From Linanthus parryae (taxonomy: Eukaryota > Streptophyta > Magnoliopsida > Ericales > Polemoniaceae): a DNA stretch of 64,000 bases. The notes under the pieces are model-generated. The model had not been told where the DNA came from. It saw only the letters and a list, made by a program, of their open reading frames with translations, and made no database searches. Both the position numbers and the translations under genes were made by a program. Position 1 is the stretch's first letter, and every line of letters starts with the position of its first letter. Shown here piece by piece: positions 23,501-34,750 of the stretch. The stretch is taken from assembly GCA_023055425.1 (NCBI GenBank), contig JALGPY010000001.1:109535057-109599056 (forward strand), written 5' to 3'.

Positions 23501-25304
23501 GTGATAAATGAAGGAACATCTGTAGCATATGGTGTTGGAGCTGCAATCCCACACGAGTGTGGAGGTGCTCGTTTTTTATCTGAATATAGAACATAACATA
23601 ATGATCAATTCATAACTCATATTACCTCAATGAATTATCCAAATTCATCCTGCAAGTGGTGTTGCTTTGAATGAGCCTGCTGCTGTTTCGAGTAAGCCCG
23701 CTGTTGCGCGAGGTATGATTGATGATGCTCCTGCTGTGAATTTGACCACTGGTGAGACAGGTGTTGGTATTCCTGCTACTGATTCAGCCACTAATGAGCT
23801 TAGCCTCATAATTCCTCAGACTTTTGAAGACTTAGGTGATTTGGATCCCTATGACCCCTTGCTGTGCGAGGTTCAGCTCATCTCTCCTCCTAGAACTTAT
23901 GCTAACTGGCCTGGCTTCTTAAGAAGTGCCATTGTTCCTGAGGTAATTGCTCAGAGTAATTCTGAGGATGTTATGGTGCTTGAGCAAAGGGGTCAATCTC
24001 CCATGGCTCGCGTGCCGGAGCGAAGTTCATACACGGAGAAGCCCACTATGGTTGCAGATGATGCAGGGGAGCCCTTGGAAGATGTGACTGAGGGATCTGA
24101 AGATGATGGCCTATATGCCGAGATGCAAGAGGGAGGCATTGAAGACGAATGTGCGAACGAGATGGAGACAGAAGGTGCTGGAGCTGAAGTTCTCACAAAT
24201 GAACAAGTATCTGAACTTCCAGGAGCTCATCCAGTCATTGAAGAACAGGCGTCTCATGAGAATGTTGATGCTCCAATAGTAGCTCCTGATCCAAGGGAAT
24301 CTCTTGAAAATGAACAAGTTTCTAGGCAAACAGAAACTGATCAAAATGCTCTTCAGTCTTCGCATGCGAATGTGGATGCCCCCATGAAGACTCTTGAGAC
24401 AAGGAGGCCTTCTGAAGAAGCTGTAATTGCGGATAACGGTGGTGTTCCTCCTCCAGATGTCAGTCCTGCTGCTGAAGTTAGTGGTGTCAACACTCCACCA
24501 ATCTCTTCTAGCCTTGCTGCCTCAGTTGGTGTTTCAACGCCCCCTCAGCAAAACTCTTCTATCCCCTCTCTTGAGATAGACTTCTCTCAGGTACCCAATG
24601 CATGGATCTTGTGGGGTTCGCAGGCTAGAGCGGCTATTGCATGTTTTGACACTTATGTCATACCAGCTGACTACGACGAGCGCGAAGCTTTAGCTGGTAG
24701 TCTAGTAATGCAGCAAGGCAATGATTCATCATCCCAGGCTATGCGCATCCCCTCATTGCGCCAAATTATTGAGGGAACATGTAAGTCGTGTCACATCTCA
24801 TACTTGTTATATTTCTTTGTTGATGTTCGCACACTTAAGCTTGTCATTTCTGTAGGCATGAGGCAATCTGACTTGGACTGGCTTATGAAGATGCGTCTCT
24901 CATATCCAAAGTCATTTGCAAGGGCTTTGGATATAGGTCCATTCGATAGGAGAATTTACCTGACAGAAGCCATCCACCTTTTGGAGTAGATATCTGTAAC
25001 AACTCCGGTTACCATTTCAGCTCAAAGTGCGTGATATTTCTTTGAGACATGCCAAAGACTTCAAGCTAATGCCCAGGACACGTTGGAATTTGGTTTCCTT
25101 CTTCGAAGGCTCAACAAAATCCTCAACTCTGTTATGCTAAAGTATGGCCATCGCAACCTTGCCATTGAAATCAATAAGTTGAAGGAGCAGAAGAAGAAGG
25201 CCGACGATGCTGCCAAACTCTTCTACGAGATGAAAGCTAGTGTTGAGCAGCTGAAGCAAGACATTGCCAAAGCAGAGAAGGCTTTGATATTCTTATCGCC
25301 ATAG
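20568..25304 (+). pseudogene. Antisense multi-exon PMD gene carried by the Gypsy element
   Basis: A 500-codon plus-strand frame (20568-22067) is broken only by an in-frame TAG at 21315-21317. It opens MARTKATKSVKEADEIPDLP. Its PMD core lies downstream of the stop: GFLCIWLSRYLINGHP, then VLPIYVRLSLGQNVALRPLV, then LGTLYHRLDQL. Further coding blocks follow at about 22513-22695, 22737-22946, 23128-23313, 23667-24986 (acidic, low complexity, with VPNAWILWGSQARAAI near its end) and 25083-25301 (a coiled coil, INKLKEQKKKADDAAKLF). Introns are visible at about 22430-22506, 22941-23015 and 24786-24855, with GTAA and AG borders. PMD proteins are plant-specific; retrotransposon-borne forms have been described, but their function is not established. 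The stop and gaps make this copy probably inactive. Confidence 0.72.
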
Positions 25305-26028
25305 GACCCTTTAGACAAGGATTTGTTTCAATAGCCATGTGTTTTTGTGTGCTGTAATGCTATTTTGTTTCTCAAACATTTGAACACAATGTTGGCTTTT
25401 TCTGCAATGAATGATATCATTTCGCGTTTCAATATTTATTGCTTCATATGAATAAGGCTTTTGCAGTTGCTTTTTCTGCTATCTAAACAGATAGGCTTAT
25501 GTGGGGTTGTTATTGCCACTGTCTATGCAGATAAGCTATGGATCACATAGGATCATGTTCTTGATATTGTTGCTATCTAGGCAGATGGGTTTTGGATCAC
25601 ATAGGATCATGTTTTGTTATCGCTGCTATCTAGGCAGATAGGCTTTGGATCACATAGGATCATGTTTTGTTATCGCTGCTATCTAGGCAGATAGGATTTG
25701 GATCACATAGGATCATATTTTGTTATCGCTGCTATCTAGGCAGATAGGCTTTGGATCACACAGGATCATACTTTTGTTATTGTTTCTATCTAGGCAGATA
25801 GGTTTAGGATTAATTATCAGGCATTAGTAATATGAGCAATTAAGTAAATGAAGCAACGAGGCAATAACTTGATAAAAGTTCTCTCATATGGGAGAGTTAT
25901 TATCATTAAGAAGGCATCCTCATATGGGAGGAGCATGAAAACAAATTCCTCATATGGGAGGAAGCAATACGGAATACATATGAATTGGGAAGCAATAAAA
26001 TATATGGATTGGAAAGCAATAACTAAAG
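25305..26028 (+). repeat. Minisatellite and short repeats between the PMD gene and integrase
   Basis: From about 25466 to 25812 a 53-54 base unit (GCTATCTAGGCAGATAGGCT, then TTGGATCACATAGGATCATG) repeats about six times. The last four or five copies are nearly identical. From 25880 to 25960 the motif CTCATATGGGAG occurs three times. No gene is seen. This separates the convergent 3' ends of the PMD gene and the retrotransposon pol. Confidence 0.9.
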
Positions 26029-28505
26029 CTAGGGATAGTACTTCTTAATCCAGCGCATGTTGATTGGACTTGGGGTCGTGGCCATCCCATGAAGCTGTTG
26101 AATTGTGCAATAGCCACTGTCGAAAACCACTTTGACTTCGAATGGTCCCCAGTTGGAAGCGAAATTAGGATGAGCTGCTTCTCTCATGCAGTGGTCCGAA
26201 GCTCGCAGGACCAAATCCCCAACTGCGAAATCTCGGTGCTCGACAGTCTTGTTGTAGGCGCGGGAAATTCTTTCCTTGTACCTTGTGTTAGCCCTCTTAG
26301 CCTCTTCACGTCTTTCTTCCAGCAGGATAAGATCGTGATCACGTTGATTTTCGTACAAAGTACTAAAGGCGAGCCTTGGAGAATTAACCTTTATTTCGGC
26401 TGGAACAACGGCCTCAGCTCCGTAGCATAAAAGGAAAGGTGAAAATCCCGTGGGGGTCCTTGGTGATGTGCGAGATTCCCACAGAGCCACACTTAGGGAA
26501 CTTGCCCATTTCTTATGATCATCCGCAACCATCTTGCTTAGGATCCTGAGTAATGTTTTGTTTGTAGCTTCTGCTTATCCATTACCCTTCGGATAATAGG
26601 GTGTGGAGCAAACCTGCCTTATGTTGTACTCCGCCAACTTCGCAGCCACTTGCCGATTAATGAATGGAGTCCCATTGTCAGAGAGAATAGAATCCCCCCA
26701 AAACGATGTAAAATTTTCTCCTGGATGAAGTTGACGACTGCTAGTGTGTTTGCAGCCTTGAGCGGAACCGCTTCCACCCACTTAGTGAATTGCTCAGTTG
26801 TAGTTAGGATGAACTGATTCCCATGCGAGTTTGGGCGGATAGGGCCAATAAAATTCAAGGCCCATGTGTGGAATGGCCATGGTATTCCCAATGCATGCAA
26901 TTCTACGGCAGGAGCGTGTACTAGGTTACCTTTAAACTGACACTCTTGGCACCTCTTGACCTTGGTGCGAAAGTCTGCTTCCATTGTGGGCCAGAAGTAA
27001 CCAACAGTGAGGAGTTGTCTGCATAACTTCGCGCCTCCTTGGTGCTCCACTTGATGGGACAAATCCATTACTTCCTGTGCCTCTTGGCTATCCAAACATC
27101 TGAGCAGATTCCCTTCATGTCCTCTTCTCCAGAGTATGTTTTCTTTTACCACATATCGGGTTGCCTTCCGTTTGAGTTTTTTTGCTTCTTTCCTCTGGGT
27201 TGGTTCAGTTCCTTCCTTCAAATAGTCAAACAGAGGCTTCCTCCAATTCGTGGCTTCATCAATTTCAGCAATTTCTAGTGAATCTTTGAGCAATGCGCAA
27301 TTCTCGCAGTTCCCCTGGATGATTGCAGCATATGTTGACATCTCTGGCCAGTAAATCCCATATCTCTGGGCTTTTCTATAGATGGACACTTCATTTTCTC
27401 CACAGGAGTGTTGGTGGATTTTCTCTAATAGCGCCTGCCCTTCCTTCTGTGAGACACATCGCATGAGCACTCCTCCTGATCCCTTATAGTAAAGGGAGTT
27501 ATCATGCACACAGAACCCCTTTGTGGATGCCCAATTCTCTTTGCTTGTCCCTTCAGCAATCGCGTGCAGTATTGGCCTCCTCCAATCTACAGCTTCTGCA
27601 GGCTCTTCTTCGCGTAACTCTTGTGCGAGAGCTGGGGTGGTTCTCACTTCAATCAAAACCCTTGCTGGACATTTTTCGGCATTGATTTTGGACCCCAAAG
27701 TGGCTAATGCATATGCATGTCGGTTATCAGCCCTAGGAGTATGCTCATACTTGACATCGTGGAACTGTTGTACTAGCTTCTGAACCATAGTCATGTAGGT
27801 CAATAAGTTGATCTCCTTTAGGCCATACTCGCCTAAAGCTTGTTTGACAATAAGCTTCGAGTCTCCCATGACCCTTAAGATGCTTACTTCCAGTGCCTTA
27901 GCTGCGAGGAGCCCTGCAATTAGAGCCTCATACTCTGCTTTGTCGTTAGTGACTGGGAAATCCAACTTGGTCGAAATTTGGATGACTTCCCCGTCTGGCT
28001 TGGTCAAAACAACACCGATTCCTCCTTCTTTTCTTGTTGATGATCCATCAAAATGCCGTTTCCAATAGAGTGATTCGACCGCATAAATTCCAGCCCCCTC
28101 TAAATCCTCCTCTATCATAGGCTCATGATGGTTGTCTGGGAATTGTGCCAATAGATCTGCCACTTCCTGAGAGTTAATTGCTTTTGGACGGGCGCACGTG
28201 ATATCATACTGCGAGATGCTCATATACCACTTTGCTAGCCTTCCACAGGGAGAGGAATGACTCAAGAGATACCGGATGGGGTCACTCTTTGTGATTACCA
28301 CCACTTTTTGAGAAGCAAAATAGTGCTTTAACTTTCCTATGACGAAAAATAAAGCAAGGCAGTGACGCTCTATATCAGTGTACTTGGATTCAGCCGGCTG
28401 TACCACGCGGGAGATGTAAATGTAATAGATTGTCCTTTCTTGTCCTTCATGCTCTTGAGCTAACAATGCTCCTATAGACCTCCTGGTCAACGTCACATAC
28501 AGCAA
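26029..28505 (-). pseudogene. Gypsy pol C-terminal part: RNase H, archaeal RNase H, integrase
   Basis: The 628-codon frame 28505-26619 runs through a retroviral-type RNase H (ESKYTDIERHCLAL). A second archaeal-type RNase H follows (FDGSSTRKEGGIGVVL, then NDKAEYEALIAGLLAAKALE, GDSKLIVKQALGEYGL). Next come the integrase zinc motif (HQVEH, CQECQ) and the catalytic core. In the archaeal RNase H the last acidic residue is Tyr (HAYALATL, codon 27711-27713) where an Asp is usual. In the integrase the first Asp is Asn (WALNFIGP, codon 26853-26855). After a frameshift near 26640-26780 the core continues (LSDNGTPFI). The C-terminal part is at 26532-26029, ending MRWIKKYYP and a stop. Integrase inserts the cDNA; this copy is dead by both frame and active site. 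Confidence 0.88.
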
Positions 28506-28581
28506 AAGTGGTGACCCTAATTTGAGGCGCGATCATTACACGTGGTGATGTCAACAGGTCCTTCAGCTTTTCAAACATGGC

Positions 28582-29592
28582 CTAATGCTCCTTTGTCCAA
28601 TTATACATGGCGCCTTTCTTCAGAAGATCTCCAAAACAGAACGTTAGCTCTGCGATTTCCGGTACAAATCTTCGCAGATATGATAACTTCTCCAAGAACG
28701 TCTTTAAGGTGCTTTGATTGTGGGGTGCCACCATGCTAGTGATAGCTGAAATCTTCGCAGGATCGGGCTCGATCCCATGGCGGTGAATCACATATCCCAA
28801 GAATTTCCCAGAAGTTACCCCAAATGCGCACTTCATTGGGTTCATCTTTAGTTGAAAGTTCCTACACCTTTCGAACACCTTTCGTAGATCTCCCAGATGA
28901 TCTGCTTCTTCCCTTGACTTGATAACCAAATCATCGAAGTAGAACTCAACTTCCTGATGCATCATATCATGGAAAAGAGCCATCATGGCACGTTGATAAT
29001 TTGCACCTGCATTTTTCAATCCAAAGGGCATAACCATGTAGTTGAAAACCCCAACTGGTGTGATAAATGCAGTTTTCTTTGCATCTTCAGGGTCCATCTT
29101 GATTTGGTTATACCCACTGAAACCATCCATAAAACTGAACATCTGGTGTCCTGCGGTAGAGTCGATGAGTAGGTCTATGTTTGGTAGTGGGAAATCGTCC
29201 TGGGGGCAGAACCGGTTGAGATCTCTGAAATCCACACAGATGCGAAGCTGTCCATTCTTATTTACGAACGGAACAATGTTGGCCAACCAATTAGGGTGAT
29301 GATTAGGCTCAATGAACTTGGCAATCAGCAATTTGACTATCTCTTCCTTGATCTTCATGTTGATTTCGGGTCTGAAACTTCTTGCACTCTAATTTACTGG
29401 TTTGGACCCTGGGACAGCATCCAACCTATGCATTGTCACCCCTGTATCAAGGCCAGACATCTCGTCGTACTCCCATGCGAACACATCTTTGTATTTTGTG
29501 AGCAGTTTTAGCAATCTTTCTTCCTGTTCTCCCTTGAGATCCACACTAAGGAACACATGCCTCTTCTTTTCATCGAATGGACTTAAGAACAC
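28582..29592 (-). pseudogene. Gypsy reverse transcriptase
   Basis: The frame 29358-28582 contains KLLIAKFIEPNHHPNW, CVDFRDLNRFCPQDDFPLP, then MPFGLKNAGANYQRAMMALF and the active site FYFDDLVIKS, a YxDD form with both aspartates kept. It ends with the connection region (FLGYVIHRHGIEPDPAKI). The fragment 29592-29389 just upstream (TKYKDVFAWEYDEMSGLD) is the usual lead-in to RT in Tat elements and is cut off by a stop. Frameshifts separate this block from protease upstream and RNase H downstream. Confidence 0.9.
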
Positions 29593-29766
29593 TTCTTTTA
29601 GATCCTAATTTTGTGGCTTTGGTTTGTCCTCCATGCATTCAGGCGCTTCACTCAATTTCTCCTCCGGTGGGCCTGGCTTCAGTTTGTCCTCACCTGGTGT
29701 TCGCTCGAGTTGGTTGATTTGCTCAGGGATATCCCCATGCTGAGGTGGGGGTACCCCCGCGCACCT

Positions 29767-30435
29767 TCATATGCAGTAGCACTTCTTCCCATTGGAGTCA
29801 AAACTTTCCAGTTCTTGGCCCTTGATGTCATGTTTCACTACCCTTTTTAGGGTATATACATTCTTCTTCTGATAGACGATCTTTGGCGCCTCTTCGCGCG
29901 TAGGCACTTTCTCCTTGGGAGTTTCTCTTGTTACCATCACTCCTGCAGGTGGCTGATCCTTGATATCTTCCCATCGAGGCAAAGGGGTTGGCTTAAATGG
30001 ACTAGATGTCTGCTCGTCCGCCATCTCGGTGAACCATACTGCTTCGGTTAAGTGTGCCTCATTCAATTTGAATGGGTTTATCGAAGTTGGTATTTCAACC
30101 ACTATGCCATTCCAAATGGCCTTCATCACTTGATGGGTTGTTGAGGGTACTACGTTAAAACGGTGGATCCATGCCCTGCCGATGATCATATGGTATGTGG
30201 TGTTCGCATCGATGACATGGAACTTGGCAGAACACTTTATCTTTCCTACGGGAAGTCCCAGGCGAATCCACCCCACTATCATCCTTGAATCGCTGCGGAA
30301 TCCCATTAACGGAGATGGGCGTCTGACAATCTTCTTCTCGGAGATGCCTGCTAACTCCAAGGTATTGAGTGAGACTACGTTGACGACCGCTCCTCCATCA
30401 ACAAACGCCCTTTTGAATTCGACATCATTGATCAC
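29767..30435 (-). pseudogene. Gypsy aspartic protease region
   Basis: A 222-codon frame begins near the active site: KRAFVDGGAVVNVVS, followed by GFRSDSRMIVGWIRLGLPVG and TYHMIIGRAWIHR. The D-G-G form is often seen in Tat proteases in place of DSG/DTG, so it need not be a defect. The protease would cut the Gag-Pol polyprotein. The C-terminal half is a variable linker toward RT. The frame is isolated from gag and RT by stops. Confidence 0.8.
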
Positions 30436-30486
30436 TGCTGTGACATATAGGGGCTTCTGATGGCTCGCATCTGTCTTCTTATCTGA

Positions 30487-30975
30487 TTAAGAGAAAGTCA
30501 TTACCATCTCAGTCGAGCGAGAGGCCCTTACAGCTCTCCCATTAGAGACAACTATGTCCTCCTCAAAGTCTTCTGCCACTCTGAGGACTGCCTTTGTCAT
30601 CTCCTTGCGGCATCTCTCTGAAAAGTTCATCTCATCAAAGAACTTCCTGAATCCATGTGATCCCTTCATCCTATCGGTGCGCGAGTCCTCCGTGTCCATG
30701 CTATAGTCTTCCGCATCATGAACTTCAGCCACAACGGGTAGCCCATCATCTGCGATTTCTTCAAGGTACGTAATTGCGATCATGGCCACCTCTTTGTCTT
30801 TTTGATCTTGTTCTGAGTGGGCTGGTAAGGGATTGTTGTGCACATCCTGCCTCTGTTCGATGATGACCAGCTCCCCCTCCTTCATCTTCTTATTCACGAG
30901 CCACTTGAGCTTCTTGCATTCAGCTGTGGGATGCATGACTTTACCATGGCATTCACACCACTCTGGATCCCTTAG
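30487..30975 (-). pseudogene. Gypsy gag C-terminal zinc motif and linker
   Basis: The minus strand shows WCECHGKVMHPTAEC near 30905-30960. The C-x2-H-x4-H-x4-C spacing matches the zinc motif of Tat gag proteins. An acidic and polar linker toward protease follows (30936-30487). It joins no intact frame on either side. Confidence 0.75.
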
Positions 30976-31044
30976 CTGCTCCCTGGTGGGTGACCTTTCG
31001 AGCTGGGGTAGGATCCCATCTTTGCCACTGTTTGCAGAGTTGAG

Positions 31045-32341
31045 TTACCTCCTCAATGGAGCATGATAGTGGCGGGACATTTGTGGTCGAACCCTTTTGC
31101 TGTTTGTGCAGTGAGACTGCACTGATTCAGCCTCGCGTCCCCTTTTGTAGTTAAACCTGCCAATCCTGAAGGTCGATCCTCCTGGGGCTCGTTCACTGGA
31201 ATGCTTCTTCCTTTGCCTCTCAACTATGGGCTCTATATTCTTGGTACAATCGATTAACTTAGATAAAGTAGGCATTTTCAAGTTAATCAACATACCTTTG
31301 TACTCGTCTCGCATTCCTTGGAGACATATCTTGACGAGCCGACTTTCAACCACCTCATCTCTGCACTCCAGTGACTTTGCACTGAATTTCTTGATAAATG
31401 CGACTCCTTCTTCATCACGCTTTTGATACATGTGTGACAAATGAATCATTGTGACCTTCTCCTCCATCTGGAAAAACATGGTATAAAACTTTTTGACCAT
31501 GTCCTCCCATGTCCTTATGGAGCCGGCCTCCAAGGTCCTATACCACTTGTATGCAACGTGCCCCCAAAGACTTAGGGAAGTCGCGCATCATTAGGTTAGG
31601 ATCAACTCCGTGTGGCCCCATCATGTCGATGAAGCGCATGACGTGCTCCTGAGCATTCCCATTGACCTCATCGAACTTCTCCCACTTGGGAGCTTTGTAC
31701 CCTGCAGGGTTGGGCATCAGGTAAATCTCGCGTGGAATAAGAGGCGCGTTATTAACCTTCGGGATAACGGTGTCTGTGAAACATTGATTCGCAAGGAAAT
31801 TATCCAGGTGCTGCTCTAAGGTTATCATGCTTGCTGGTGCAATTTGTCCCGTAGCAGGAAGGAGGGTTGCACCCGGGGAAGGCACATATGCAGCACTTGG
31901 ATTGGGGGCGTAACCAGCGTTGTTTACAGCTGCAGGCGGGGAAGGAAGGGGGTGTTGTGGTTGTACATTAATGGGAATGCCAGGCAGCTGAGGAACAGGC
32001 GCAGCAACTGATGGTTGAGAAATATGTCCTTGGGTAAGAGATGGCTGGGATATTGTTGGTGGGCTTTGTAAGTTGGGGTTAGGGGGTGTGGGTGTTATCC
32101 CTGTCCCCTGGGGAGCAGCAGTTCCCAGTGCCGGATTCTGAGCAAGAGCTCCCAGAATCGACATGATATGGGCCATTTGTGCAGACTGAGCCTGGATAGC
32201 CTTCGCCTGGCTTTGGAGGGTTGCGTTCAACATCTCCAGGGTCGGAGTACCACCAGCTGCTCTGGAATTGAGGCGGGTCTCCTCCCCTGAAGTTTTCTCT
32301 GTTGAGGGAGATCGAGTGCTGGCATCTTCGTCGTGAGACAT
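31045..32341 (-). pseudogene. Gypsy gag
   Basis: The frame 32341-31538 starts MSHDEDASTRSPSTEKTSGE, has a Pro/Gln/Ala-rich middle and reaches the capsid region (PKWEKFDEVNGNAQEHVMRF). After a frameshift around 31534-31560 the capsid continues in 31533-31045 (SIRTWEDMVKKFYTMFF, then QGMRDEYKGMLINLK), ending in a basic segment. Gag builds the particle. The start codon lies 38 bases inside the LTR end, just after the primer-binding site. Confidence 0.85.
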
Positions 32342-32360
32342 GGTTGCTTGCTAAAGTGTT

Positions 32361-32378
32361 TCACGTCGGGTTCACCAA
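32361..32378 (-). other. Gypsy primer-binding site
   Basis: Minus-strand TTGGTGAACCCGACGTGA directly follows the LTR end CATGTATACA. It begins with the T-TGG expected of a tRNA 3' complement. I could not assign the tRNA. Confidence 0.7.
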
Positions 32379-32981
32379 TGTATACATGAGGATCCTTTGA
32401 GGAAGATCCAAGTGTACACCAGGGGTAGACTATAGAAACATAGAGAGTGTAGGTTGTGAGTAGGGAGAGAGCAAGCGGTGATAACTGACAGAGAGAGAGA
32501 CAGTTTATGGCCAGAGCTTTAGCGAGATAAGAAGATTGCAATGAAGGGTTAACGACCCTATATATAGTGGGGAATGTGACTGTTGTAGTGGGTTAATGCG
32601 CCCATTAATGGCGGCTTAATTACCTCAACCAAAACGGCACGTTCGACCGCATATATAGGGACCGTTACGCACTTCACCCATGTATACCGGAACCGTTATG
32701 AGGTTGACCGGGCCTATGGGACACGTGGCCATAAATCTCTCAAAGCAGTTACCAAGGGTCGCGCGCGGACTTGGTTGTCGCTCGCGCCCGAAAGATCTTA
32801 CTCTAGCCTCCAAACCACTAAGTCCCTACAAGTCCCGTGTGGAATGATATGCGAAGGGCTCTGTCTCGCAGACCCCATGGATAAGCATGGGTAATGCTCA
32901 TGCGATAGTGGAGCACCACCAGATGTGCTAGACGACTGCCACGTGTAAGCTGACTCACGTGGCTAGAATACACTATCTACA
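32379..32981 (-). repeat. Gypsy 5' LTR (right, complete)
   Basis: 603 bases. On the minus strand it begins TGTAGATAGTG and ends CATGTATACA. A TATATATAG box lies at 32559-32567, about 420 bases into the LTR on the minus strand, a likely promoter position. Confidence 0.87.
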
Positions 32982-33114
32982 GGAGGAATATCAAAGTTGT
33001 ATTATTCTCTACCAAACCACTCTTTATATAGAGTGTGGAGTCAATCATAATCCTTTAAATATGGTATTATAATATTAGGGAATTCATCATATCAATTAGT
33101 ATTATTTCATGACA
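32982..33114 (-). repeat. Copia-2 5' LTR, segment beyond the Gypsy insertion
   Basis: GGAGGAATATCAAAG through TTTCATGACA matches 13451-13585 of the left Copia-2 LTR almost base for base, including TATGGTATTA and ATATTAGGGAA. The other piece of this LTR begins at 19297. Confidence 0.88.
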
Positions 33115-34205
33115 AAATGGTGTTTTCATATTGGAGGTGGTGCTTCAATACTGGAGACATGTTTTAAATGGAAATGGTGTTAGATTGGAAGTAAAAGTTA
33201 ATGACGGAAATATAGAAAATAATGCAAACATCAGTTTTCATGAAACCAATTGTTTTTTTTTTTTCTTGAGGAACATGAAATTAATTGTTGTAAATGGATA
33301 GAAGAATTGTTGCTACTAGAGGGCAAAATTGCCACGCTAACAAATAACCATAAATATTAATCGGTGTAAGAATCTAGTTTACCCCGCACCTGTTGCGCAC
33401 GGGGTTGCTTTGATTGAAGAAGCGTGATAACGGCGGTGATGCAGGGGGTTGAAAGTGCGATGTCATCTACAATGCGAGCAGTAGAGGTTTCACAAGAATT
33501 TAGTTATGGAATTAGAAATATTGATATTTCAGTAAAATTATTTTACGGAGATGTATATTGCCGAAGTTGTTTGCGGTGTGTGTGTGGAGAGGAAGCCGGA
33601 GAGGAAGGAGTCATGAAGTTTACGTGGAATCCTGGTGTTGTTTGTGATTGACGGGATCAAGAAATAATGTCACCACGTAGTGTATACATAAAAGGAAGGA
33701 ATGGTGTCAGTGTCACTTGTATCCATGTCTTATGCACTGAAACTTTGTTATCTAAGCAGATACTATATGCTTAATTTGAGCAGAGTACATAATGATGTAG
33801 TTCTAATCAAGTACAATTTGATGAAAACGATGAAAAATCACATCGAAATGCTGTATGGGCATATGGCATCATGTTTGGTGCAGATGAATGAAGTTCTTAA
33901 ATCATCTGATATTCCAAAAGTTACAAACGAAAACATCAGTTATTAGCAGGTAATGTATATGGAAGACGAACTACATTGTTTCTAAGAATTCGCGAAGCTG
34001 AAGCGGCGAAGCTGTAGATGTATTAACCGGATGTGGTTTATACTGTTCAAACGCTGTTGTTCATTCTTCCATTTGCCTGTACTGAAACACATGAACAAGA
34101 ATAATTTTCAAATTTTCTACGTAACTACACTCCTTCCTACTGATATTCTATGACAAAGTTGACATTTAACAAGCAGAAGTACTCTAGTGTACACGTTGGT
34201 ACTCA
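33115..34205. other. No clear gene; possible Helitron end near 33374
   Basis: Short plus-strand frames at 33424-33651 and 33701-33946 have no motif I recognise. At 33374-33403, reading the minus strand, a GC-rich hairpin (CCCCGTGCGCAACAGGTGCGGGG) is followed by TAAACTAG, the layout of a Helitron 3' end. The next base is A rather than the expected T, so this is only suggestive. Confidence 0.35.
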
Positions 34206-34750
34206 CTAATAAAAACAGTAGCAGCATTTATTACTACAGTATGCTAAGCCAAGAACCAGAAGTTCTTCTGCCATCTGGTGCTGATTAGGTAACCACCCGT
34301 CCCTTTGCTTTGCTTCCTCACTCCAATGGTCAAGCCCACTGAGTTGATGCACTTCTCCACAAACTCCTCTGACTTGCTCATCCCACACAAACTACACCCA
34401 CAAAGACATTGTCATACATGATGAGTTAGTACTACTGCATGTGGTATACCATATCAAAACATTTGATATCACATTAAATCACACTTCAGCCTGAGCTGCC
34501 AACTGACCAGTCTGAAAGGAACTCGCGTCAAAATTCTCAGTTAGAATAGCATAGGATTCGAACTCTCACACTTCACGCCCACATAGCATTCAGGCCTTTT
34601 GTCAGGACAAAGGAAAAGAGGACTTACCAACTGAGGAGGGAAGTGGTCTTCCTCTGTCCCAAGACAAGCACAGACACCCCAAGCTTCTTCACTTGGCTCG
34701 TTACTGTTTCCAGCTTTGGACATTTGCATCACCAATGCCTCTACCTCCAC

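Larger units (their letters stand above)
19307..32981 (-). mobile_element. Tat-lineage Gypsy retrotransposon with an antisense PMD gene
   Basis: The element has direct LTRs at about 19307-19807 (truncated) and 32379-32981. A polypurine tract AAAAGGGGGCTAA on the minus strand abuts the left LTR, and a TTGG-starting primer-binding site abuts the right LTR. The minus strand encodes gag, protease, RT, RNase H, a second archaeal-type RNase H and integrase in Gypsy order. The double RNase H is characteristic of the Tat clade. Between integrase and the 3' LTR lies a plus-strand PMD gene. The element sits in the right LTR of Copia-2. Every polyprotein segment is broken, and one integrase and one RNase H catalytic residue are lost. 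Confidence 0.92.
13412..33114 (-). mobile_element. Copia-2: LTR retrotransposon, split by a Gypsy insertion
   Basis: A short LTR (13412-13585, starting TGTTATGA and ending TCATAACA) is repeated on the right as two pieces: a start at 19297 and a continuation at 32982-33114, with the Gypsy element between them. A purine tract (CAAGGGGGAG on the minus strand) borders the left LTR, so the element is on the minus strand. Copia-order gag, integrase, RT and RNase H remnants fill 13770-18470. A clear 5-bp target duplication is not visible (AGAAG left, AAATG right). Confidence 0.9.

Noticed and set aside
25466..25812. A CRISPR-like array
   Set aside because: The 53-54 base units are contiguous without unique spacers, and the DNA is a plant retrotransposon.
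33374..33403. A Helitron 3' end as a confident feature
   Set aside because: The base after CTAG is A instead of T, and no 5' terminus or helicase remnant was seen. It is kept only as a remark.
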